The notes: a model not told the origin generated them from the letters alone. A DNA stretch of 64,000 bases from an uncultured beta proteobacterium (GCA_903897925.1 CAIUDG010000035.1:1-64000); one strand, 5' to 3'; shown: positions 19,087 through 28,184, counted from the stretch's first letter. Program-made: numbers and translations.

Positions 19087-19973
19087 TGCAGGCACTGTGG
19101 ATGGTGGCGGCTTCGTTCTTTTTTGCCACCATGGCGGTTGGCATCAAGTTCGCCTCCCACAGTTTCAGCACCCTGGAGCTGGTGTTTTACCGGGGCCTGG
19201 TCAGCGTTCTTTTCATGGGTGTGGTGGTCCGCGCGCGCGGCGCCACCCTGCGCACCCCGGTACCCATGATGCACCTCACGCGCAGCACGATTGGCGTGCT
19301 GTCCCTGAGTTCCTGGTTCTACGCCATCGGGCACCTGCCGCTGGCCACGGCAATGACCTTGAACTACATGAGCGGCGTCTGGGTTGCCGCCTTCATTGTC
19401 GGTGGCGCCCTGCTCTATGGCGAACAGCGCAAGCAGGGGCCGCTGCTGGGCACCGTCTTGCTGGGCTTTGCCGGCGTGGTGCTGACCTTGCGCCCCACCA
19501 TCGACCACGACCAGCTGTTTGCCGGCGTTATCGGCCTGCTCTCCGGCATGGGTGCGGCGCTGGCCTATCTGCAGGTCACAGCGCTGGGCAAGATCGGCGA
19601 ACCGGAAGAGCGCACGGTGTTTTATTTTTCCATCGGCACGGCGCTGGTTGGCGCAGCGGGCATGCTGTTTGTGCCGCGCACGCCCTGGGACCAGATTGCG
19701 CTGTCCGACGCGCTCTGGGTGGTGCCCATTGGCGTGCTGGCCTCGCTCGGCCAATGGTGCATGACACGCGCCTACCGCCAGGGCGCCACGCTGGTGGTTG
19801 CCAGCATGCAATATTCAGGCATCGTGTTTGCCTCGATATTCAGCCTGACCCTGTTTGGCGACCACATCACCGGCATGGGCTGGAGCGGCATCGCCGTGAT
19901 CGTCAGCAGCGGCATTCTGGCCACCGTGCTACGCTCCCGGGCCCTGCCCAACACCCCTGCCGAGGACCACTGA
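19086..19973 (+). CDS. DMT-superfamily (EamA) transporter
   Basis: A 295-aa integral membrane protein with about ten hydrophobic helices arranged as two EamA repeats. The first repeat has LELVFYRGLVSVLFMGVVV and GVLSLSSWFYAIGHLPLATA; the second ends in FGDHITGMGWSGIAVIVSSG. Such proteins export metabolites or amino acids; the substrate cannot be assigned. The start overlaps the Rieske stop by one base (TAATG) and the end abuts the sulfurtransferase gene (TGAATG), so the three are translationally coupled. Confidence 0.85.
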   Translation: MQALWMVAASFFFATMAVGIKFASHSFSTLELVFYRGLVSVLFMGVVVRARGATLRTPVPMMHLTRSTIGVLSLSSWFYAIGHLPLATAMTLNYMSGVWVAAFIVGGALLYGEQRKQGPLLGTVLLGFAGVVLTLRPTIDHDQLFAGVIGLLSGMGAALAYLQVTALGKIGEPEERTVFYFSIGTALVGAAGMLFVPRTPWDQIALSDALWVVPIGVLASLGQWCMTRAYRQGATLVVASMQYSGIVFASIFSLTLFGDHITGMGWSGIAVIVSSGILATVLRSRALPNTPAEDH

Positions 19974-20840
19974 ATGCCGCATTTCAACACCCTGATCTCC
20001 GTCACCGAACTGCAGACGCTGCTGGCCAGTGGCCAGCCCTGCATGGTGTTTGACTGCAGTTCCGACCTGATGCAGCCGGCCAACGGCCTGGCCCAGTACC
20101 TCGACAGCCACATTGCCGGCGCCCTGCATGCCGATCTGAACCAGGTCCTCAGCGCGCCGCATGGCGCCACCGATGCCGCCTCCGGCGGGCGCCATCCGCT
20201 ACCGGCGCGCAGCCACTTTGCGGCCTGGCTTGGCAGCATCGGCTTTGACAACACCATGCAGGCGGTGGTCTATGACCGCCAGGGCGCCAACTACTGTGGC
20301 CGTCTCTGGTGGATGCTGAAATGGCTGGGCCACGCGCATGTGGCGGTACTCGACGGCGGGCTGCAGGCCTGGCAGGCCGGCGCCGCGGCCCTGGAGTCTG
20401 GCGCCGGCAGCACACGCACGCCAAGCCAGTTCCAGCTCGGCGCACCGCTGGTCACCCTGGTCGATGTCGGCACGGTGCAGAAAAACCTCGGCAGCCCGCA
20501 ACAGCACATTCTGGACGCCCGGGCCACGCCGCGTTTTCGCGGCGAAGTCGAACCAATAGACCCGGTCGCCGGACATATCCCTGGCGCCCTGAACCGGCCC
20601 TTTGCCAGCAACCTCGGCAGCGACGGCCGCTTCAAGCCCGCCGCCACCCTGCGCGCCGAGTTTGACGCCCTGCTCGGTGCCCGCGCCGCCAGCGCCGTGG
20701 TGCACCACTGCGGCAGCGGCGTCAGTGCCGTGCCCAACCTGCTGGCAATGGAAATCGCCGGCTTGCCTGGCAGCGCCCTGTTTGCCGGCAGTTGGAGCGA
20801 ATGGTGCAGCGACCCGGCGCGACCGGTCGCCCAGGGCTGA
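19974..20840 (+). CDS. sseA: Thiosulfate/3-mercaptopyruvate sulfurtransferase (tandem rhodanese)
   Basis: A 288-aa sulfurtransferase with two rhodanese domains. The N-terminal inactive domain has HIAGALHADLNQVLSAP and VVYDRQGANYCGRLWWML. The C-terminal catalytic domain has DPVAGHIPGALNRPF and the active-site loop Cys246-GSGVSA, close to the CGSGVTA loop of mercaptopyruvate sulfurtransferases. It transfers sulfane sulfur to thiol or cyanide acceptors in the cytoplasm. It starts directly after the transporter stop and is followed by hpnD after 36 bp. Confidence 0.9.
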   Translation: MPHFNTLISVTELQTLLASGQPCMVFDCSSDLMQPANGLAQYLDSHIAGALHADLNQVLSAPHGATDAASGGRHPLPARSHFAAWLGSIGFDNTMQAVVYDRQGANYCGRLWWMLKWLGHAHVAVLDGGLQAWQAGAAALESGAGSTRTPSQFQLGAPLVTLVDVGTVQKNLGSPQQHILDARATPRFRGEVEPIDPVAGHIPGALNRPFASNLGSDGRFKPAATLRAEFDALLGARAASAVVHHCGSGVSAVPNLLAMEIAGLPGSALFAGSWSEWCSDPARPVAQG

Positions 20841-20876
20841 CATCAAATACCTGCAGACTGCGGAGACAATCAGGCC

Positions 20877-21716
20877 ATGACACCAGAACAATACGTCCAG
20901 GACAAGGCCTCTGCCTCAGGGAGCAGTTTCTATTACGCCTTCCTGTTCCTGCCGGCGCCACGGCGTGCCGCCATTACCGCCTTTTATGCCTTTTGCCGTG
21001 AAGTTGACGACGTGGTCGACGACATGGTCGATGCCGGCGTTGCCGCCACCAAACTGGCCTGGTGGCGCCAGGAAGTGCAGCAGGCCTTTGCCGGACAGCC
21101 CAGCCACCCGGTCATGCAGGCGCTGATGCCGCACGCCCCGGTCTACGGCATCGAGGCGGGCCAGCTGCTGCAAGTGATCGAAGGCTGCCAGATGGACCTG
21201 GAGCAAACCCGTTACCTCGACTTCCCGAACCTGCAGCGCTACTGCTACCTGGTCGCTGGCGTGGTTGGTGAAGTGGCGGCGCGCATCTTCGGCCAGACCG
21301 AACACCAGACCACCGAATACGCCCATGTTCTAGGCCAGGCACTGCAGCTGACCAACATCATTCGCGATGTCGGTGAAGACGCCCTGCGCGGTCGCATCTA
21401 CCTGCCGGTCAATGAGCTGCAGCAATTCGACGTCAAGGCCCATGAAATTCTCAAACGCAGCTACTCCGATCGCTTCAGCGCCCTGATGCGCTTTCAGGCG
21501 CAGCGCGCGCATGGCCTGTACGAGCACGCGTTGGCACTGTTGCCAGCGGTTGACCAGCGCACCCAGAAACCCGGCCTGATGATGGCCAGCATTTACCGCA
21601 CCCTGCTGCGTGAAATCGAAGCCGACAACTTCCAGGTACTGCACCAGCGCGTCAAGCTCACGCCCCTGCGCAAACTCTGGCTGGCCTGGAAAGTCCAGGC
21701 CCTGGGAAAGCTGTGA
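20877..21716 (+). CDS. hpnD: Presqualene diphosphate synthase HpnD
   Basis: Joins two farnesyl diphosphates into presqualene diphosphate, the first step of bacterial squalene/hopanoid synthesis. The 279-aa squalene/phytoene synthase-type protein has the HpnD-like N-terminus SSFYYAFLFLPAPRRAAITA, first Asp-rich motif REVDDVVDD, and second Asp-rich motif TNIIRDVGEDALRGRIYLP. It is 4 bp upstream of hpnE. The usual companion hpnC (hydroxysqualene synthase) is not next to it. FPP comes from ispA nearby. Confidence 0.92.
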   Translation: MTPEQYVQDKASASGSSFYYAFLFLPAPRRAAITAFYAFCREVDDVVDDMVDAGVAATKLAWWRQEVQQAFAGQPSHPVMQALMPHAPVYGIEAGQLLQVIEGCQMDLEQTRYLDFPNLQRYCYLVAGVVGEVAARIFGQTEHQTTEYAHVLGQALQLTNIIRDVGEDALRGRIYLPVNELQQFDVKAHEILKRSYSDRFSALMRFQAQRAHGLYEHALALLPAVDQRTQKPGLMMASIYRTLLREIEADNFQVLHQRVKLTPLRKLWLAWKVQALGKL

Positions 21717-21720
21717 GTCC

Positions 21721-23202
21721 ATGCGCGTCGCCGTTGTAGGCGCCGGCTGGGCGGGCCTCACTGCCGCAGTCTGCGCGACCCAGGCCGGCCACCAGGTCAG
21801 CCTGCTGGAAGCCAGCCATACGCTGGGCGGACGGGCCCGGGCCCAGCCGCTGCCACTGGTCGACGGAAGCATGGCGCTGCTCGACAACGGCCAACACATT
21901 TTGATCGGCGCCTACCGCGAAACCCTGCGCCTGCTGCAGACCGTTGGCGTGGACACCGAACAGGCGCTGCTGCGCATGCCCCTGGCATTGCAATTCCCCG
22001 ACGGCCAGGGCCTGCGCCTGCCGGACTGGCCGGCACCGCTGGACACGCTGACCGGCATTGCCATGGCGCGCGGCTGGAGCCTGATCGACAAAGCCTCGCT
22101 GCTGCGCGCCACACTGGCCTGGCAGCGGGCCGGTTTTCGCTGTGCGCCGGAGTGCACCGTGCTGCAACTGTGCCAGGGCATCCGCCCGCGCGTGCTGGAA
22201 ACCCTGATTGAACCCCTGTGTGTGTCGGCGCTCAACACGCCGCCCGCCCAGGCCAGCGCCGCCGTGTTTCTGCGGGTACTGCAAGACGCACTGCTGGGCG
22301 GACGCGGCGCCTCGCACCTGCTGCTGCCGCGCACCGACCTGGGCCAGCTGTTCCCGAACGCGGCAGCGCACTGGCTGCGCCAGCACGGCGCCGCGCTGCA
22401 CACCGGAACCTTGGTGCAGGGACTCTCGCAAGACGGCGGTTGGCGCCTTCATTGCGCCGCCAGCGGCAGCCCAGGCCATAACGAAGGCAACGGCGAAGGC
22501 GACGGTGCTGAGCGCAGCCCTGGCGCTGCGGCCGAACACCACAGCGAAAACAGCAGTCGCCGTGAGCGCCACCATGACGCCAGCCAGCGGCTTGGCGCGC
22601 AACGCTTTGACGCCGTCCTCTGGGCCAGCTCCGGCGCTGTCGCCGCGCGCCTGCTGTCGGCCTCGGCGGCGCGGCTGCCCGACGCAGTCGCCAGTGCCAT
22701 CCAGACCTGGTCCCGCACCACTGCAGCGCTGCGCTACGAATCGATTGCCACCGTGTACCTGCAGGCCGACGGCGCACAACTGCCGCAGCCGATGCTGGCA
22801 CTGCGCAGCAACGCCGCACAGCCAGCCCAATTCGTGTTCGACCGGGGCCAGCTCGGCGGCGCGCCCGGACTGCTGGCGTTTGTGGTCAGCGCCAGCCAGG
22901 ACCCGCGCGCCACCCTGCAACACAAGGTCTTGCAACAGGCCCGACAGCAACTTGGCGCCCTGCTCGGAACGCGCCCGCTTCGCGTGCTGCAAACCGTGCT
23001 GGAAAAACGCGCCACCTTTGCCTGCACCCCGGGATTGCAACGCCCGCCCCAGGCCATTGCCGAGGGACTATGGGCCTGTGGCGACTACCTCGCCGGCCCC
23101 TATCCGGCCACCCTGGAAGCAGCGGTCCGCAGTGGCCAGGCGGCGGCACAAGCGCTGGCAATGCCACAAAGTGCCGATAGACTCCAGGGAACGCCCGACT
23201 AA
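21721..23202 (+). CDS. hpnE: Hydroxysqualene dehydroxylase HpnE (amine-oxidase-fold flavoprotein)
   Basis: FAD enzyme that reduces hydroxysqualene to squalene. The 493 residues begin with the dinucleotide-binding VAVVGAGWAGLTAAV and LLEASHTLGGRARA, and end with the FAD-binding GLWACGDYLAGPYPATLEAAVRSG. ATG 21721 is chosen because it starts exactly at the Rossmann strand; the open frame before it lies inside hpnD. Unusual: residues about 247-294 form a hydrophilic, low-complexity insertion rich in Gly, Glu, His, Arg and Ser between two conserved beta strands; HpnE proteins are usually about 420-450 aa. Confidence 0.9.
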   Translation: MRVAVVGAGWAGLTAAVCATQAGHQVSLLEASHTLGGRARAQPLPLVDGSMALLDNGQHILIGAYRETLRLLQTVGVDTEQALLRMPLALQFPDGQGLRLPDWPAPLDTLTGIAMARGWSLIDKASLLRATLAWQRAGFRCAPECTVLQLCQGIRPRVLETLIEPLCVSALNTPPAQASAAVFLRVLQDALLGGRGASHLLLPRTDLGQLFPNAAAHWLRQHGAALHTGTLVQGLSQDGGWRLHCAASGSPGHNEGNGEGDGAERSPGAAAEHHSENSSRRERHHDASQRLGAQRFDAVLWASSGAVAARLLSASAARLPDAVASAIQTWSRTTAALRYESIATVYLQADGAQLPQPMLALRSNAAQPAQFVFDRGQLGGAPGLLAFVVSASQDPRATLQHKVLQQARQQLGALLGTRPLRVLQTVLEKRATFACTPGLQRPPQAIAEGLWACGDYLAGPYPATLEAAVRSGQAAAQALAMPQSADRLQGTPD

Positions 23203-23244
23203 GGCCCGTTCCGCCGTGCCCCCTCCACCAGACCTGCTGTTGCC

Positions 23245-25635
23245 ATGAAACGTATCCTGATCGCCCTTGCGGTGCTGCTCACCGTCGTCCTGCTGGCCCT
23301 GGCCGCTGCCGGCGGCTGGTACGTCTACACCAAGCAGCCGCAGCGCAATGGCCGGCTGGCACTGAACCACCTCAGTGCGCCCGTCACGGTCCGCTACGAC
23401 GAACGCGGCGTGCCGCACATCGACGCCAACACCGAAGCCGATATGTACCGCGCACTCGGCTATGTGCAGGCCCAGGACCGCCTGTTCCAGATGGAAATCA
23501 TGCGCCGCCTGGCCAATGGCGAACTGGCCGAGGTGATGGGCCCCACACTGCTGGAAACCGACAAACTGTTCCGCACTCTGGACATTCGCCGCTATGCGCA
23601 GGAACAAGCTGCCGCACTGGACCCAAGCCGCCCCGCAACCCAGGCCCTGCTGGCCTATCTGGACGGCGTCAACCAGTACCAGGCAGGCCATCCGGCGCCG
23701 ATGGAATTTGACCTGCTGCACCTGCCCAAGCGCGACTTCACGCCGGCCGACACCCTGGCCGTCAACGCCTACATGGCCTACAGCTTTGCGGCGGCCTTCA
23801 AATCGATTCCGGTGCTGACCTTCATCCGCGACAAGCTCGGCCCACAGTACCTGGCCGCCTTTGACATCGACTGGCACCCCGAAGGCGGTGTCCAGGCGCT
23901 GAGCGCCAGCGCCGACTGGGACGCGCTGCAAAAACTGACCCAGGTCAGCCAGAATGCCAGCGCACTGTCCGGCGTGGCCGCGCTCGACGGCAGCAACGCC
24001 TGGGCCATTGGCGGCAAGCGCACGGCCAGCGGCAAACCCTTGCTCGCCGGCGACCCGCACATTGGCTTTTCGGCGCCTGCGGTCTGGTACGAAGCCCAGC
24101 TCAGCTGCCCCGGCTTTGATCTCTACGGCCATTTCCTGGCCCTTAATCCAACTGCCTTGCTCGGCCACAACAACGATTTCGGCTGGACCCTGACGGTGCT
24201 GGGCAACGCCGACGTTGACCTGATTGCCGAAACCCTCAACCCGGCCAATGCCAACCAGGTCTGGTACCAGAACCAGTGGGTGGACATGGAAAGCCACACC
24301 GAAACCATCCACGTCAAAGACGCCGCCGATGTCTACCTGAAGCTGCGCCGCTCACCGCATGGACCGATCGTCACCGATGCCTTTGCCAAAGACTATGGCC
24401 GCACCCCGGTGGCGATGTGGTGGGCCTACATGGAAAACGACAACCCGCTGCTGGATGCCTTTTATGCACTCAACCGCGCCGCCACGCTGGACCAGGGGCG
24501 CGCCGCCGCCAGCCAGATCCATGCGCCCGGACTGAACCTGGTCTGGGCCAATGCCAAGGGCGATATCGCCTGGTGGGCGGCGGCCCGCTTGCCGCAGCGC
24601 CCGGCCGGCGTGAATCCGCTGTTCATTCTGGACGCGGCCAAAGGCGAAGGCGAAAAGCCCGGCTTCTACAACTTCACCTTCAATCCGCAGGAAGAAAATC
24701 CGGCGCGCGGCTACATTGTGTCGGCCAACAGCCAGCCCATCAGCAGCGTGCCGATGCCCGGCTATTACCGGGTGCCGGACCGCTATATCGAGCTCGAACG
24801 ACAACTCGCCGATCCGAAACGGCGCTGGTCGGTCGATGACGCCAAGGCGCTGCAGCTCGACCCCTGCAACGGCTATCCGAAACGCCTGCTGAAAGAACTG
24901 CTGCCGGTGATGGAACAGGTCGTTACCGACCCCAACGAACGCGCCTTCATGGAGCCACTGCAAAAATGGGACGGCTGCTTTGTTGAAAACAGTGTTGCCG
25001 CAACCCTGTTCAGCGAATTGAGTTACCAGCTGGCACACGCCGCCTTTGCCGACGAACTCGGTGAAGAACGCTTCAACGCGCTGCTGCAGACCCCGGCCAT
25101 CGACTTCGCCCTGCCCATGCTGGCAGCCGACGCGAACTCCCCCTGGTGGGACAACATCAACACGCCGCAGGTGGAAAACCGCTATGAAGCCGTGCGCGTG
25201 GCCTGGGCCGCCACACTGGCGCACCTGATGGACCTGTACGGCACCAGCCTGATGGACTGGGCCTGGCAAAACACCCACACGCTCACCTATGTCCACCCGC
25301 TGGGTCGGCAAAAACCACTTGACCACCTGTTCAATGTCGGCCCCTTCTACGTCCCCGGTGGCCGTGAAACGCCGAACAATTTTTCCGGCCCGCTGGCGAG
25401 TGCGCCCTGGGCCGTGGAATATGGCCCGTCAACACGCCGCGTCATCGACTTCGCCAAACCGGACAAGGCCTGGGGCAGCAACCCGCTGGGCCAAAGCGGC
25501 GTACTGTTTGACCGCCATTACGCCGACCAGGCCAAACACTTTATCGAAGGCGGCTATGTGCACGAACGCCTGTCACAAGACGATGTACAAGCACACACCG
25601 CCAGCACCCTGATCTTGCGACCCGGCGCCCCATAA
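23245..25635 (+). CDS. Penicillin acylase family N-terminal-nucleophile hydrolase
   Basis: A 796-aa amidase precursor of the penicillin G / AHL acylase superfamily. It has an N-terminal membrane/signal segment (residues 4-30), an alpha chain with VRYDERGVPHIDANTEADMY and LGYVQAQDRLFQMEIMRRL, and the autoprocessing site whose new N-terminal nucleophile is Ser250 in DGSNAWAIGGKRTASGKP, followed by DPHIGFSAP. Such enzymes act in the periplasm on N-acyl amides; substrates range from beta-lactams to acyl-homoserine lactones and lipopeptides and cannot be told apart here. It follows hpnE by 42 bp and may share its transcript. Confidence 0.88.
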   Translation: MKRILIALAVLLTVVLLALAAAGGWYVYTKQPQRNGRLALNHLSAPVTVRYDERGVPHIDANTEADMYRALGYVQAQDRLFQMEIMRRLANGELAEVMGPTLLETDKLFRTLDIRRYAQEQAAALDPSRPATQALLAYLDGVNQYQAGHPAPMEFDLLHLPKRDFTPADTLAVNAYMAYSFAAAFKSIPVLTFIRDKLGPQYLAAFDIDWHPEGGVQALSASADWDALQKLTQVSQNASALSGVAALDGSNAWAIGGKRTASGKPLLAGDPHIGFSAPAVWYEAQLSCPGFDLYGHFLALNPTALLGHNNDFGWTLTVLGNADVDLIAETLNPANANQVWYQNQWVDMESHTETIHVKDAADVYLKLRRSPHGPIVTDAFAKDYGRTPVAMWWAYMENDNPLLDAFYALNRAATLDQGRAAASQIHAPGLNLVWANAKGDIAWWAAARLPQRPAGVNPLFILDAAKGEGEKPGFYNFTFNPQEENPARGYIVSANSQPISSVPMPGYYRVPDRYIELERQLADPKRRWSVDDAKALQLDPCNGYPKRLLKELLPVMEQVVTDPNERAFMEPLQKWDGCFVENSVAATLFSELSYQLAHAAFADELGEERFNALLQTPAIDFALPMLAADANSPWWDNINTPQVENRYEAVRVAWAATLAHLMDLYGTSLMDWAWQNTHTLTYVHPLGRQKPLDHLFNVGPFYVPGGRETPNNFSGPLASAPWAVEYGPSTRRVIDFAKPDKAWGSNPLGQSGVLFDRHYADQAKHFIEGGYVHERLSQDDVQAHTASTLILRPGAP

Positions 25636-25667
25636 GCCGCACTGCACCAACTACAAAAATACCCGCC

Positions 25668-26759
25668 ATGCCTTTTCTTGAAGAACCCCCCTATACGCAC
25701 GGCCAGCCGACCCGCACCGCCGTGCTGCTGTGCAATTTGGGCACCCCCGATGCGCCCACCCCGGTAGCAGTACGCCGCTACCTGGCCGAGTTTCTCAGCG
25801 ACCCGCGCGTGGTCGAAATTCCGCGCCTGCTCTGGCTCTGCATCCTGCACGGTTTCATCCTGCGTTTCCGCCCGGCCCGTTCGGCGGCCAAATATGCCAG
25901 CGTCTGGACCACCGAAGGCTCACCGCTCAAAGTCTGGACCGAAAAGCAGGCAAAACTGCTGCAAGGCTGGCTCGGCCAGCGCAACCACCAGGTCAAGGTA
26001 CGTTGGGCCATGCGCTATGGCAGCACCTCGATTGCCGCGCAACTCAGCGCCCTCAAGGCCGAGGGCGCCACCCGCATCCTGATTGTGCCGGCCTATCCGC
26101 AATATTCGGCCACCACCACTGCCAGCGTCTGTGACGCGGTGTACCAGTGGGCACAAAGCACGCGTAGTCTGCCCGAGCTGCGCTTCATCAACCACTACCA
26201 CGACGAAAACGACTACATCAGCGCCCTGGTCGCCAGCGTGCTGCGCTACTGGAAACAGCACGATTTGCCCGACCACCTGGTAATGAGTTTTCACGGCGTG
26301 CCACAGCGCACCCTGGAACTCGGCGACCCCTACCACTGCGAGTGCTACAAAACCGCGCGCCTGCTGGCCGAGCGGCTCGGCCTGTCACAGGAACAATACA
26401 GCGTCACGTTCCAGTCGCGCCTGGGCCGGGCCCAGTGGTTGCAGCCCTATACCGAGCCCAGCCTGATCGCCCTGGCCAAAGCCGGCACGCCGCGCGTCGA
26501 CGTGATCTGCCCCGGCTTCAGCTGCGACTGCCTGGAAACCCTGGAAGAAATCAATATGGAAGGCCGCCACGCCTTTCTACAGGCCGGTGGCAAGGAATTT
26601 CATTACATTCCCTGCCTCAACGACGACCCCGAATGGATTACCGCCCTGAGCAACCTGACGCAAAAGCACCTGCTAGGCTGGCCAACGCAGAGCAGTCCCG
26701 ACCTGCGCGCCCTGGATGCCTCGCACAGCGCGGCATTGGCGCGTGGTGCGCGCCAATAA
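25668..26759 (+). CDS. hemH: Ferrochelatase
   Basis: Inserts ferrous iron into protoporphyrin IX, the last step of heme synthesis. The 363-aa protein has the family motifs LLCNLGTPDAPTP, RYGSTSI, VPAYPQYSATTTAS, the catalytic His209 in VMSFHGVPQRT, and the acidic metal-site region CPGFSCDCLETLEEI. Length is normal. It is 32 bp downstream of the acylase gene. Confidence 0.96.
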   Translation: MPFLEEPPYTHGQPTRTAVLLCNLGTPDAPTPVAVRRYLAEFLSDPRVVEIPRLLWLCILHGFILRFRPARSAAKYASVWTTEGSPLKVWTEKQAKLLQGWLGQRNHQVKVRWAMRYGSTSIAAQLSALKAEGATRILIVPAYPQYSATTTASVCDAVYQWAQSTRSLPELRFINHYHDENDYISALVASVLRYWKQHDLPDHLVMSFHGVPQRTLELGDPYHCECYKTARLLAERLGLSQEQYSVTFQSRLGRAQWLQPYTEPSLIALAKAGTPRVDVICPGFSCDCLETLEEINMEGRHAFLQAGGKEFHYIPCLNDDPEWITALSNLTQKHLLGWPTQSSPDLRALDASHSAALARGARQ

Positions 26760-26957
26760 AGTGCAACGCAGCGCAGCGTCCACTGGATAACCTGATAGCA
26801 GTACTGGATACATATCGGAAATACCTGATTCACGGGCGTTATGATCAGCCTGCAGTAATGCACGGGAGAGGCGCACTACAGTCCAGCAAACAGGCTATAC
26901 GCTGGTCCTTACAAAGACCCTTTCAGACGTTTATTTCTATACATATTCAGGTGACGG

Positions 26958-27638
26958 ATGGCGGCGCTATCACAGGCAGAGTTACTCCAGCGGGTTCCAC
27001 TATTCAAGTGCCTATCGGAAGCGCAGGCGCAGGCGTTGGCGCTGGCCACCGAGAAAAAGCGCTTCAAGCGCAATGAACGCATTGTTGAAATCGGCCAGAC
27101 CTCGGACGCGCTATACATCATCCTGAGCGGCACGGCTCGGGTGATTCTCACCAGCGAAAAAGGCCGCGAACTGATTCTTGACTCGCTGCAGTCGGGCGAC
27201 TGCATTGGCGAAATGGGCCTGATCGACGAACTGCCGCACTCCGCCAGCGTGATCGCCGACAGCAGCCTGGACGCGCTGGTGCTGGACAATGCCGCGCTCA
27301 ACAAATGCCTGCTGCAAAACGGCCCGCTGGCCGTAGCCATCATGCGTGGCATGGTCAGCCGCTTGCGCAAGGCGAACCAGAAAATAGCCGACCTGGCCCT
27401 GGTCAGCGTCTATGGCCGGGTGGCGCGCAGCCTGACCTCCATGGCGGTGGCAGTGCCGCCCGACAACATCACCGCGGTGGTGAAGAAGTTTTCCAATATT
27501 CACCTGGCCAAGGAAATCGGCGCCTCGCGTGAAATGGTCAGCAAGGCACTCAAGGATTTTGAGAAACAGGGCTTTATCCGCCGGCTCGACGATGGCGGCC
27601 TGCTGCTGATTGAACGCCGTGGCATGCCGCACACCTGA
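26958..27638 (+). CDS. Crp/Fnr family transcriptional regulator
   Basis: A 226-aa regulator with an N-terminal cyclic-nucleotide-binding-like domain (about 10-125) and a C-terminal winged helix (HLAKEIGASREMVSKALKDFEKQGF). The effector pocket has GEMGLIDELPHSASV: the Glu that contacts the ribose in Crp is kept, but the phosphate-binding Arg of the Crp motif (R-S-A) is His here, so cAMP binding is doubtful. There is no N-terminal Cys cluster for iron-sulfur, so it is not FNR. The ligand and targets are unknown. AGGTGA lies just before the ATG; the 198 bp upstream hold no gene and probably the promoter. Confidence 0.87.
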   Translation: MAALSQAELLQRVPLFKCLSEAQAQALALATEKKRFKRNERIVEIGQTSDALYIILSGTARVILTSEKGRELILDSLQSGDCIGEMGLIDELPHSASVIADSSLDALVLDNAALNKCLLQNGPLAVAIMRGMVSRLRKANQKIADLALVSVYGRVARSLTSMAVAVPPDNITAVVKKFSNIHLAKEIGASREMVSKALKDFEKQGFIRRLDDGGLLLIERRGMPHT

Positions 27639-27650
27639 CTAGTCGATCTG

Positions 27651-27705
27651 ATTAGCCGCTGAATAGCCGCAGACCAGTCGCTGACCAGTCGCTGACCAGT
27701 CTAAT
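27651..27705. repeat. 11-bp tandem minirepeat (5 units)
   Basis: Five contiguous 11-bp units directly after the Crp-like gene: ATTAGCCGCTG, AATAGCCGCAG, ACCAGTCGCTG (twice) and a partial ACCAGTCTAAT. Two subtypes (TAGCC and CAGTC) are visible. The first two units resemble sequence just before the 15-bp repeat at 29662-29676. Confidence 0.8.
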
Positions 27706-27811
27706 AGCTTGTAATTTCAACGTCAGCTATTTATCATATTGTTCAAATATTGCGCGATTCGCGCGTCGCAAGGCCGGTCCATGGTGGATTTGGCACGCTA
27801 TAGGTGCCAAC

Positions 27812-28174
27812 ATGGGATATTCGATCGTCTGGGAAAAACAGGGCGCAGTCTGCGTCTATAACGGTATTCCTACCCTGGATGAACTGGCCGCAGCCCTGAC
27901 TTCGGTGCACCAGCACATCGATTTCGATCAGTTCCGATACGCTATTCACGATTTCAGCGGTGCCGCCGATCTGCATCCCGGCGCCACCGACCTATCGACC
28001 CTGATTGCCCAGGCCCTGGGCGCCAGCTATACCAACCCCAGAATCCGAACCGCGATCGTCGCGGTACATACCAATATCCTGCATATAGCGCAGCAGTTTG
28101 CCGCTGGCACCGGCTTGGAAAACAAAATCGTCGCCAGCCTGCAAGCCGCCCGCGACTGGTTGCACGAACGCTGA
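27812..28174 (+). CDS. Hypothetical protein (120 aa)
   Basis: I do not recognise this family. The 120-aa soluble protein has no signal peptide or membrane helix. It reads MGYSIVWEKQGAVCVYNGIP at the start, has an acidic middle with HQHIDFDQFRYAIHDFSG, and an amphipathic C-terminus ending in ARDWLHER. Its alternating strand/helix pattern resembles small STAS- or SpoIIAA-like folds, which is only a guess. Codon use matches its neighbours, supporting a real gene. It converges on the GNAT gene with a 10-bp gap. Confidence 0.65.
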   Translation: MGYSIVWEKQGAVCVYNGIPTLDELAAALTSVHQHIDFDQFRYAIHDFSGAADLHPGATDLSTLIAQALGASYTNPRIRTAIVAVHTNILHIAQQFAAGTGLENKIVASLQAARDWLHER

Positions 28175-28184
28175 ACTTCGCCAT

